A stretch of DNA of 17,778 nt from Bacteroidota bacterium. Lineage in GTDB: Bacteria; Bacteroidota; Bacteroidia; Chitinophagales; Chitinophagaceae. The DNA lies in assembly GCA_023418315.1 (NCBI GenBank), contig JAEZZY010000054.1, positions 1-17,778 of the forward strand, in the 5' to 3' direction. The notes beneath the pieces are model-generated. The model had not been told where the DNA came from. It searched no databases and saw nothing but the letters and a program-made list of their open reading frames with translations. This document shows, piece by piece, positions 8,397 to 15,600 of the stretch (position 1 is its first letter; every line of letters starts with the position of its first letter). The translations under genes were made by a program, and so were the position numbers.

Positions 8397-8960
8397 ATGA
8401 TGATGATTCACACCTCTTTCGATCCGTTTCCTGTTTTAGAAACGGATCGCTTGATTTTAAGAAAACCCCATGCAAAGGATACCGATATTCTTTTTCGATA
8501 CAGAAGCGATAAAGAATATATGCGCTATATCCCTCACCGCTATACCACCGATAAAAACGAAGTAGCCCGCATCCTTGCTTATATGAATGAAATGGCGGAT
8601 AAGCAGCAAAGCATTAACTGGGTGATGACTTTAAAAGACTCCGACGAACTGATTGGAGTAATCGGCTTTGTTCGTTTCTTGCCCGATAACCTACGCGCAG
8701 AAATAGGCTATATGACCGCTACGCCCTACCAACGATGCGGCTATACCGTCGAAGCCTTGAAAGCAGTAATCCGCTATGGTTTTGACCAAATGAAACTGCA
8801 CTCTATAGAAGCTGTGGTAAACAGTGAAAACGAACCTTCGGGAAAACTGCTGGAAAAATTAGGCTTTAGCAAAGATGCCTTCTTCAAAGACTATCTCCAT
8901 CATGCAGGAACCTTCAGAAATGCCTATGTTTTTTCTTTGGTAAAAAAAGAACATACCTAA
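8397..8960 (+). CDS. GNAT-family N-acetyltransferase, RimJ/RimL-like
   Basis: This 187-residue protein belongs to the GNAT superfamily, which transfers an acetyl group from acetyl-CoA to amines. It opens with the RimJ/RimL-type signature ETDRLILRKP (15-24). The acetyl-CoA pyrophosphate-binding segment is AEIGYMTATPYQRCGYTVEAL (101-121), with Q112-R113-x-G115-Y116 in place of the textbook R/QxxGxG/A, and the late motif VNSENEPSGKLLEKLGF (141-157) is complete. No signal peptide or membrane segment is visible, so it is cytoplasmic. The substrate is unknown; relatives modify ribosomal protein N-termini, antibiotics or small amines. Three consecutive ATG codons (8397, 8400, 8403) make the exact start ambiguous by two residues. 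The 11-base gap after porV suggests co-transcription with the T9SS genes, but a functional link is only inference. Confidence 0.88.
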   Translation: MMMIHTSFDPFPVLETDRLILRKPHAKDTDILFRYRSDKEYMRYIPHRYTTDKNEVARILAYMNEMADKQQSINWVMTLKDSDELIGVIGFVRFLPDNLRAEIGYMTATPYQRCGYTVEALKAVIRYGFDQMKLHSIEAVVNSENEPSGKLLEKLGFSKDAFFKDYLHHAGTFRNAYVFSLVKKEHT

Positions 8961-8997
8961 AGAATCGTATCCAATTTGCCTATGCTGCTGCTGTTTC

Positions 8998-9435
8998 TTA
9001 GCTGCATTCCAGCAATTCCACATCAAAAATCAACGTGGCGTGCGGAGGAATGGAACCACCTGCGCCTCTTGCTCCATAGCCTAATTCTGATGGGATATAA
9101 AAACGGTATTTAGCCCCTTTGTTCATTAATTGAACGCCTTCCGTCCAGCCGGATATTACCTGATTAAGACGGAATGTAGCCGGTTGGTTTCTTTTATAGG
9201 AACTGTCAAACACATTGCCGTTGATGAGGCTGCCTTCATAATGCACCGTTACCATGCTTGTAGCGCCTGATGGTTTTGCGCCATCGCCTTCCTGTAAAAC
9301 TTCATATTGTAATCCTGAAGCAGTGGTTTTTATATTTTCTCGTTTGCTGTTTTCTTCAAGGAATTTTTTTTGTTCTTCCATTTTCTTTTCGCTGTTTTGT
9401 TGTAAAAGACTTTTCAGTTTGTCTTGTAAGCTCAT
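8998..9435 (-). CDS. FKBP-type peptidyl-prolyl cis-trans isomerase
   Basis: This enzyme interconverts cis and trans proline peptide bonds in protein folding. The 145-residue product has a charged, probably helical N-terminal segment (1-38) and then a complete FKBP domain. The domain includes VTVHYEGSL (Y66), VFDSSY (F76, D77), the RLNQVISGWTEG active-site loop (V93, I94, W97), SELGYGARG (Y120) and the closing strand ATLIFDVELL. No signal peptide is present, so it is probably cytoplasmic, unlike FkpA and Mip, which share the helical-plus-FKBP layout but are exported. I chose ATG at 9435: the reading frame continues upstream to another ATG at 9483, but that would add 16 basic residues and overlap the end of glyS. 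The gene follows glyS by 25 bases on the same strand, so the two are probably co-transcribed. Confidence 0.93.
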   Translation of the reverse strand: MSLQDKLKSLLQQNSEKKMEEQKKFLEENSKRENIKTTASGLQYEVLQEGDGAKPSGATSMVTVHYEGSLINGNVFDSSYKRNQPATFRLNQVISGWTEGVQLMNKGAKYRFYIPSELGYGARGAGGSIPPHATLIFDVELLECS

Positions 9436-9460
9436 TTTTTTTAAAAATTTTGAGTGAAAT

Positions 9461-10903
9461 CTAAAACATCGCCACTTTTTCACTCACTAATTTCCGCACC
9501 TCACTCATCGGTATTCTTTCTTGGGTCATGCTGTCGCGATGGCGGATGGTTACTGTGCCGTCCTCTTTGGTTTGATGATCTATGGTTACGCAAAAAGGCG
9601 TGCCTATGGCATCTTGCCTGCGGTAGCGTTTGCCGATGGTATCTTTTTCTTCATAGAAACATTTGAAATGCGGCATACATTCTTTCATCAATTCACGCGC
9701 CAGTTCAGGCAAACCGTCTTTTTTGGTAAGTGGTAAAACCGCCAGTTTTATAGGCGCCAGCATCGGAGGGAAACGCAATACCACACGGCTGTCTTTCTTT
9801 TCATCCGTGCTTAAATCTTCTTCTTTATAGGCTTCGCTCAGCACCATCATCACCGTTCTGTCAAGCCCTATAGATGTTTCGATTACATAGGGAATATAAT
9901 GTTTGTTTTCTTCTGTGTCGAAATAGGTAAGTTTTTTACCGCTCAGCTCCTGATGGTTTTTGAGGTCGAAATCGGTGCGGCTGTGAATACCTTCTACTTC
10001 TTTAAATCCTATCGGGAAATCATACTCAATATCACATGCGGCATCGGCATAGTGCGCCAGTTTTGCATGGTCGTGAAATTTGTATTTATCCGGTGAAATG
10101 CCTAAGCTCAAATGCCATTTCATGCGCGTTTCTTTCCAGTATTCATACCATTCTTTCTGTGTGCCCGGTTTGATAAAAAACTGCATTTCCATCTGCTCAA
10201 ATTCCCTCATTCTGAAAATGAACTGACGCGCCACTATTTCATTTCTAAAAGCCTTACCCACTTGTGCTATACCGAAGGGAATTTTCATGCGTCCGGTTTT
10301 CTGCACATTAAGGAAATTGACAAAAATCCCTTGAGCGGTTTCAGGTCGTAAATAAACGATATTGTCTTCATCGCCCGCCACAGCGCCAAATTCTGTAGAA
10401 AACATGAGATTAAACTGACGAACATCCGTCCAGTTGCAAGTGCCGCTGATGCTGCATTTTATCTTATGGTCTTCGATTAATTTTTTCAAACCTGTAAAAT
10501 CATCCGCCGCCAGCAATACATCCATTTGTTCTAAAACTTCCTTTGCCAATTGTTCATTGCCAACAGCCAACTGCTCCGCAAACCCTTCAATCAAATGATC
10601 TACCCGGTAACGTTTTTTACTATCCTTATTGTCAATCATCGGATCGCTGAAGTTGTCCACATGGCCGCTTGCTTTCCATACTTTCGGGTGCATGAAAATG
10701 GCGGCATCAATACCCACAATATTTTCGTGCATTTGGGTCATGCTGCGCCACCAGTATTCGCGGATGTTTTTTTTCAGTTCGGCACCTTGCTGACCGTAGT
10801 CATATACAGCGCTTAAGCCGTCGTATATTTCACTGCTTTGAAAGATAAAACCGTATTCCTTACAATGTGAGATGATATTCTGTAGCGTATTTTCATTTGC
10901 CAT
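9461..10903 (-). CDS. glyS: Glycyl-tRNA synthetase, single-chain (alpha2) type
   Basis: This class II synthetase charges tRNA-Gly with glycine. At 480 residues it is the homodimeric form, not the alpha2beta2 GlyQ/GlyS form. Visible landmarks are the motif 1 region SAVYDYGQQG (31-40), the substrate segment YLRPETAQGIFVNF (184-197), motif 2 FRNE (219-222) with the following FRMREFEQMEMQFF, and motif 3 ETSIGLDR (342-349). An anticodon-binding domain from about 385 contains the conserved RYRRQDAIGTPFCVTID. A CSISGTC pair of cysteines (150, 156) occurs in the insertion between motifs 1 and 2. ATG at 10903 is the first start, and the protein begins ENTLQNIISHCKEYGFIFQSS as expected. It lies 57 bases after the glycosyltransferase. 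A perfect TAnnTTTG box (TATTTTTG, minus strand 10912-10919) sits so close to the ATG that it would leave almost no leader. Confidence 0.97.
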   Translation of the reverse strand: MANENTLQNIISHCKEYGFIFQSSEIYDGLSAVYDYGQQGAELKKNIREYWWRSMTQMHENIVGIDAAIFMHPKVWKASGHVDNFSDPMIDNKDSKKRYRVDHLIEGFAEQLAVGNEQLAKEVLEQMDVLLAADDFTGLKKLIEDHKIKCSISGTCNWTDVRQFNLMFSTEFGAVAGDEDNIVYLRPETAQGIFVNFLNVQKTGRMKIPFGIAQVGKAFRNEIVARQFIFRMREFEQMEMQFFIKPGTQKEWYEYWKETRMKWHLSLGISPDKYKFHDHAKLAHYADAACDIEYDFPIGFKEVEGIHSRTDFDLKNHQELSGKKLTYFDTEENKHYIPYVIETSIGLDRTVMMVLSEAYKEEDLSTDEKKDSRVVLRFPPMLAPIKLAVLPLTKKDGLPELARELMKECMPHFKCFYEEKDTIGKRYRRQDAIGTPFCVTIDHQTKEDGTVTIRHRDSMTQERIPMSEVRKLVSEKVAMF

Positions 10904-10960
10904 AATGGCGGCAAAAATAAATGAATGATTCGGTTAATAGCTGCGGGAGTATAGATTTCC

Positions 10961-12058
10961 TTACACCATTTGTTGCAGCCACTGATCCACTATGGGTTTA
11001 TATTGTTGCCATCCGTTTTGAAGCGGTAATTTTTTGAAGGGAAAATCCGAACATTCTTCGAGGGCTTTTTGCAACTCAAATCCGCGTTGATTCATGCTGA
11101 AAAAAACACCTTGTTGATGTAAATGAGTACCAAGGTATTCTTGCTCGGTTTGTCCGGGTGTAGGGATGAGTATGGCTTTTTTCCCCATTGCGCTCAAGTC
11201 CATTAAGGTAGAGTATCCACTGCGGCACACCACTACGGAAGCTGCTTTCAGCAAGGGGAGCAGCGTTTGTTTGGTGATTTGCCTATGATAGCTAATATGG
11301 GACGGTATTTCTTTCCTTTCCGAGATGTTGTTGCTGCCTTCTACAAAAATGATTTTCCGGTGAAGGTCCTTTACTTGCTCCCAAATTATATCGGATAAAA
11401 TACTGCGCTGAGGTTCGGGCCCGGAAAGCAGGATGAGCAAATGTTCTTCTGAAAAATGGTTAAGATCCTCCTCTGCTATTTGCGAAAGCAAGCCTATGAA
11501 GCGAGCATTAGAAGGTAATTGTGGTGGATGCGCCAGACTGCCGCTGAGGTTGGGCATACCGGCTACATCTATCACCCAGCAATGTTGGTATTTTTGGATG
11601 TGTTTATAGTGAATTTTGCTGAGCAGTTTATCGGCAAAAGCACCCATGCCGGTTTGCGCCATCACCTGATGCGTCATCAAGACAGAGGGCAGAGTGGGAT
11701 GGTGCAGTCCGTAGCGATTGTCGGAAATGACAGCATCAATTTTTTTTTCGATAACGGTTTTTCGGAGCCATTCCTGTTCTTGGCGTATGGTTTTTAGCAG
11801 GCGGGGAAGTTGCCGGAGAAGATGCGTTCTAAAGCCGCTTCCTTTTTTTGAGTAGCTTACATCATAGCCGTTAAGATGGATTGTATCTATACCCTCAAAA
11901 GTTTTGGTGATATAGTTTCTTTGCCATTCATTACCCGCAAACACAATGTGGCAGCCCTTTTCAAGCAGATAATGGATAAGTGTTGCCGAGCGGGTAGTGT
12001 GTCCTAAGCCCCAGTCGAGCGGAGCGATTAATATAGTTTTATGACGGTTATTCTTCAG
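10961..12058 (-). CDS. MurG-like (GT28-type) glycosyltransferase with an apparent CTG start
   Basis: The 365-residue product looks like a two-domain GT-B glycosyltransferase of the MurG/GT28 type, which moves a sugar from a nucleotide donor. The N-terminal domain has the strand-loop KTILIAPLDWGLGHTTRS (7-24), whose GxGH is the acceptor-side glycine-rich loop. The C-terminal domain has LSGPEPQR (211-218) and the donor-binding signature RSGYSTLMDL (279-288) followed by PTPGQTEQEYLG (299-310). The substrate is unknown. The start is unusual: the frame is closed by TAG at 12067-12065, and between it and the GxGH loop there is no ATG, GTG or TTG. The first such codon is GTG at 11944, which would delete the loop. 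CTG at 12058 gives a natural MKNNRHKTILIAP opening and lies about 17 bases from a predicted transcription start. It is first in an apparent operon with glyS and the FKBP gene. Confidence 0.8.
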   Translation of the reverse strand: MKNNRHKTILIAPLDWGLGHTTRSATLIHYLLEKGCHIVFAGNEWQRNYITKTFEGIDTIHLNGYDVSYSKKGSGFRTHLLRQLPRLLKTIRQEQEWLRKTVIEKKIDAVISDNRYGLHHPTLPSVLMTHQVMAQTGMGAFADKLLSKIHYKHIQKYQHCWVIDVAGMPNLSGSLAHPPQLPSNARFIGLLSQIAEEDLNHFSEEHLLILLSGPEPQRSILSDIIWEQVKDLHRKIIFVEGSNNISERKEIPSHISYHRQITKQTLLPLLKAASVVVCRSGYSTLMDLSAMGKKAILIPTPGQTEQEYLGTHLHQQGVFFSMNQRGFELQKALEECSDFPFKKLPLQNGWQQYKPIVDQWLQQMV

Positions 12059-12080
12059 GAATGACTAATTTAGACGATGG

Positions 12081-12088
12081 CAAATGTA
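12081..12088 (-). promoter_or_regulatory. -7 promoter element of the glycosyltransferase operon
   Basis: On the minus strand TACATTTG matches TAnnTTTG exactly. The implied transcription start near 12075 leaves a leader of about 17 bases to the CTG at 12058. No TTG at ideal -33 spacing is present. The box lies only about 21 bases from the divergent lipoprotein start, so the two promoters must overlap. Confidence 0.45.
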
Positions 12089-12109
12089 GCCTTTATCATG
12101 AGAGGTAAA

Positions 12110-12241
12110 ATGAACAAACTATTAATCTTGGTATTACTCATAGGCGGAAGTATGTTGGTGCAAAGTTGTGCGGCGGGTAAAGGATGCGGCTGTGGGAATG
12201 ACATTAATAAAAACTACAGAACCCCGAAACGGTTTCCTTAA
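12110..12241 (+). CDS. Small cysteine-rich lipoprotein, 43 residues
   Basis: I do not recognise a named family. The product is MNKLLILVLLIGGSMLVQSC followed by a 23-residue mature part. It has a short basic start, a hydrophobic run and a lipobox-like VQSC with the candidate lipid-modified cysteine at C20. The tail carries two closely spaced cysteines in GKGCGCGND and is otherwise polar and basic (ending RTPKRFP). An AGAGG at 12101-12105 precedes the ATG by 4 bases. ATG at 12098 in the same frame would add MRGK; I prefer 12110 because of the ribosome-binding site. It is divergent from the glycosyltransferase gene, and the next gene starts 24 bases after its stop. Expected location is the periplasmic face of the inner or outer membrane. 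It is too short for many gene finders, but the signal peptide makes it credible. Confidence 0.65.
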   Translation: MNKLLILVLLIGGSMLVQSCAAGKGCGCGNDINKNYRTPKRFP

Positions 12242-12265
12242 TGCTTTACTTTAATTTGGGTAGTT

Positions 12266-12511
12266 ATGTGGGACAAAAAACACAAGGTCTGGAAAAAATA
12301 TTTACAAAACGACTTGCTTGCCATTGATAGCAGCGAGGCAATTTTCTTATCAACTTATCTGCTGCAAGTGCGCCGGCTCAGGATAGATGTTGGCACTACT
12401 GAAGTGATAGACCTGCAACACTATAAGCTGCTCCGAAAACCCAAGAAAGTGAAAAACGCCTTACGGGAAAAAAAGCACGAGCCCTTCGTTTTCTTTTCCA
12501 ACCTTAATTAA
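12266..12511 (+). CDS. Hypothetical 81-residue basic protein
   Basis: No family is recognised. The protein starts MWDKKHKVWKKYLQNDLL, has no signal peptide or membrane segment and is strongly basic and Lys/Leu-rich. A central stretch (SSEAIFLSTYLLQVRRLRIDV) could form a helix followed by a strand, and the C-terminus is FVFFSNLN. The ATG at 12266 lies 24 bases after the stop of the small lipoprotein gene, so they may form a two-gene unit. Support is limited to an intact reading frame, plausible composition and position. It could also be a chance frame. Confidence 0.5.
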   Translation: MWDKKHKVWKKYLQNDLLAIDSSEAIFLSTYLLQVRRLRIDVGTTEVIDLQHYKLLRKPKKVKNALREKKHEPFVFFSNLN

Positions 12512-12551
12512 TTCTTTTTTCTTCTCCCTAACTTTTTCCCATTTTTAGCTG

Positions 12552-12601
12552 TCATAAATAGTAGATATATTTATGAGCGAAAAAATATCGCTTTACGTAA
12601 A
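12552..12601. promoter_or_regulatory. Three abutting dyad symmetries before the large T9SS cargo gene
   Basis: Within 50 bases just upstream of the 12610 start are three perfect inverted repeats, each sharing one base with the next. They are TCATAAATA/TATTTATGA (12552-12560 and 12568-12576, 7-base centre), AGCGA/TCGCT (12576-12580 and 12588-12592, 7-base centre) and the 10-base palindrome TTTACGTAAA (12592-12601). TATATTTA at 12566-12573, one base off the -7 consensus, lies inside the first dyad. They could be operator sites or an mRNA leader structure. Confidence 0.5.
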
Positions 12602-12638
12602 GATTATTTATGATATCCCTTTTTGCTTCTTTTCCTAA
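12573..12638 (+). other. Possible 21-residue leader ORF overlapping the cargo gene start
   Basis: ATG at 12573 opens a frame of 21 codons (MSEKISLYVKII...FCFFS) that ends at TAA 12636-12638, inside and out of frame with the large gene starting at 12610. It could couple or compete with translation of that gene, but it may be chance in AT-rich DNA, and if transcription starts near 12580 it would not be translated. Confidence 0.25.
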
Positions 12639-15600
12639 GAAAGTAGTGTGTTTTAGTGTGGCTTTGATGTGCCTATGCGGCGTGGTGCGGGCGCAAAACG
12701 CCAATCAATACAGCTTTGTCGCGGTGCAAGGTACATTTACCAGCATCTTAGGGCAATCGGGAGTGGGCACTATTCCCACCATTCACGGGGATGACCAGAT
12801 TAGCAACGGCATTGTTCCTTTTCAGTTTACGTTTGATTTTTGCGGCAACAGTTATACGGGTTTTAAAGTCTCTTCCAATGGATGGGTGTCTTTCAATTCC
12901 GGTGTAGGCTCTTCGCTTCCTGTTAATTCCCTTGCCAATCTGAATACGATAAAGCCGGCGTTGATGCCTCTTTGGGACAACCTCACCGGCGCATCTGCAG
13001 TAGGTGCTACCGGGCTTTTTATGACTACCGGCACTGCACCCAACAGGATATTTACCTATGAATGTAATAACTGGGGCTGGAATAATAATGCTACGACCTC
13101 TGTGCTTTCTTTTCAAATCAAATTATACGAAACGACGAATGTTATTGAATTTCTCTACCATCCCGAATCCGGAAATATAATTACTCCCGCCGGTGCCACT
13201 ATAGGCATTAGCGACGGCAATGCTACGCCTACATTTTTAACCCTGAATAATGCCTCTGCAAGTCCTACGGCTTCAACCACTGGTTTTACGACTAATATTT
13301 CCGCACGTCCTGCAAACGGACAAATCTATAGGTTCACGCCACCGCCTCCCTGCAACGGTATTCCGCCTGCAGCCGTAGTAAGCCCCGCCGGCCCCATCAG
13401 CAGTTGTGTGGCGGCTACTATTACCTTGTCTTCTATATTATCCCCGCCGGCTTCAGGGGTTTCTTACCAATGGGAAGAATCACCGACCGGAGCAGCGCCG
13501 TGGACACCGATTGCCGGTGCTACCCAATCTACGTTCAGCTTTAATCCATCAGCCTCCAGTTATTATAGACTTGTTACTACTTGTGTTTCTTCGGCACAAA
13601 CAAATGTGAGCAATAGCGTGCAGGTGAATGTAGCCCCGCCGGTTTATGCCGCTATCCCCTATGTGCAAGATTTTGAAACCTGGACCGGTTACTGCGCAAA
13701 TATGGATATTCCGCAGGGAAGCGCCACCAACTGGAGCAATAAACCTGCTACAGGAGACTCTTCCTGGCGGCGTAATGACCAGGGCGCTACTGCCAACTGG
13801 AGCGCTACTTTCGGAAGTTATTTCCCTGTTTCTAAAAGCGGATCGCACAGCGCCAGATTTCCCAGCGCGGCGGTTAGCAACAGCTCCTTCGGAAATGGGG
13901 TGGGCAATCTGGATCTTTACCTCGATTGCAGCAGCACACCGGGAGATAAAGCCCTCTATTTTTACTATATCAACGAATCATTCGGGTTTGGGTGTGAAGA
14001 TAGCCTTCGTGTTTATCTTTCTACTGACGGCGGCGCTAATTTTTCGCAAATAGGCGTTTTCGATTCATCCGAAGACTGGAAGCTGGCAACCTTACCCATC
14101 GTATCCGATTCTGCAAACACCATCATCAGGTTATCGGGTTATGTAAGTCCGTTTTTGGATTTTACCGATATAGGTGTGGACAGCTTATATGTAGCGCTGC
14201 CTTGCAATGGTGCGCCTATAGCAGGTACTATAGCCGCAGTGAGCAACACATGCCCCGGCGGCAATTATACACTCATCCCCGTAGGTACGTCCATGGCAGG
14301 AAATCTCTCCTATAGCTGGGAGGAAAGCGCCAATGGAGGTGTTACCTGGACGGCTGTACCCGGCGCTACCCAACAAAGCTATACAACCCCCGCCCTATAC
14401 ACAACGATGAGGTACAGAATGGTTGTAACATGTAATGGAAGCGGGTTATCCGACACGACCAATACTGTAACGATTACAATCGTGCCTCCGCAATATGCGG
14501 CACTTCCCTATACGGAAAGCTTTGAAAACTGGATGAATAACTGCGACGTATTTGATGTGCCGTCGGTAAATTGGATCAACAGTCCTTCCACCGGAGATAA
14601 TTCGTGGAGGAGAAACGATCAGGGAATGACGGCATGGAGCTTTATGGGTGGCGATTACAGCCCTGTAGCAAAACATTTGAACCATTCGGCACGCTTCCAT
14701 TCCTGGAATACAACTTCTACCGGAAATATGGAACTGTTTGTAGATTGCAGCGGCGCTACAGGTGGTAAAGAATTACAATTCTATTACATCAACCCTACCA
14801 GCTTTCAGGATTCTCTGCGGGTATTTCTTTCTACGGACGGAGGGCTTAGTTTTACTTTACTGGCTGCCTATGCCGATGCGGCTACGTGGTCGTTAAAAGC
14901 ATTACCCTTTGCCAGCAATGCTCCGCAAACCATAATCCGTTTCCAAGGCGTGGGCGATTGGAGCGATGATATAGGCATAGATGAAGTAAAAGTATTGAAC
15001 CCTTGCACTGGTGCGCCGGTAGCGGGAACGGTAGATTCCGTAAAAGCCTGCATCGGGCAGAATTTTGATCTTACATTGAGCGGCACTTCTGCTGCGGCCG
15101 GGCTTTCCTATCAATGGCAATCTTCGCCGGATAACATCACCTGGACGAATGTAGTAAACGGCAATACCGCAAGGGTTACCACCGTCATAGCTGCACCTAC
15201 TTATTTCAGAGCGATTGTTACTTGCAGCCAGTCCGGCTTATCGGATACGTCCCTTAGTCAGTTTTTTGATATAGCTCCGTTTTACCTTTGTTATTGTGTG
15301 AATGTTGCACAAAGTTTTTCGCCGGAAGACATAGGTAATGTGTTCGTGCGCAGAGTGTCGCCTTTACAAACCATTTTGAACAATGGCACCGCTTCCCCAC
15401 TTACCAACAATGCCACATCGGTAAAAGGATATACGGATTATACCGGCATCACACCTCCTTCTTTGTATCAGGGAGCTTTATATAATTTCCGGATGACAGC
15501 TATTACGCAAGATGTATTCTTCTGGGGCGGCACCGTATCTTTTTACATTGACCTTGACAGAGACGGTGTATTTAACCCGGCTACCGAAAAAGTAGCGGGA

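Noticed and set aside
8961..8997. Possible bidirectional terminator between the converging acetyltransferase and FKBP genes
   Set aside because: Only a GCTGCTGCTG run and a weak TGCTG/CAGCA pairing with a long loop are present, and there is no T tract.
9436..9483. Longer FKBP start at 9483
   Set aside because: It would overlap the end of glyS and add a basic, unsupported 16-residue extension.
11519..11797. 92-residue plus-strand frame antisense to the glycosyltransferase
   Set aside because: It lies opposite a clearly conserved coding region and has no family resemblance.
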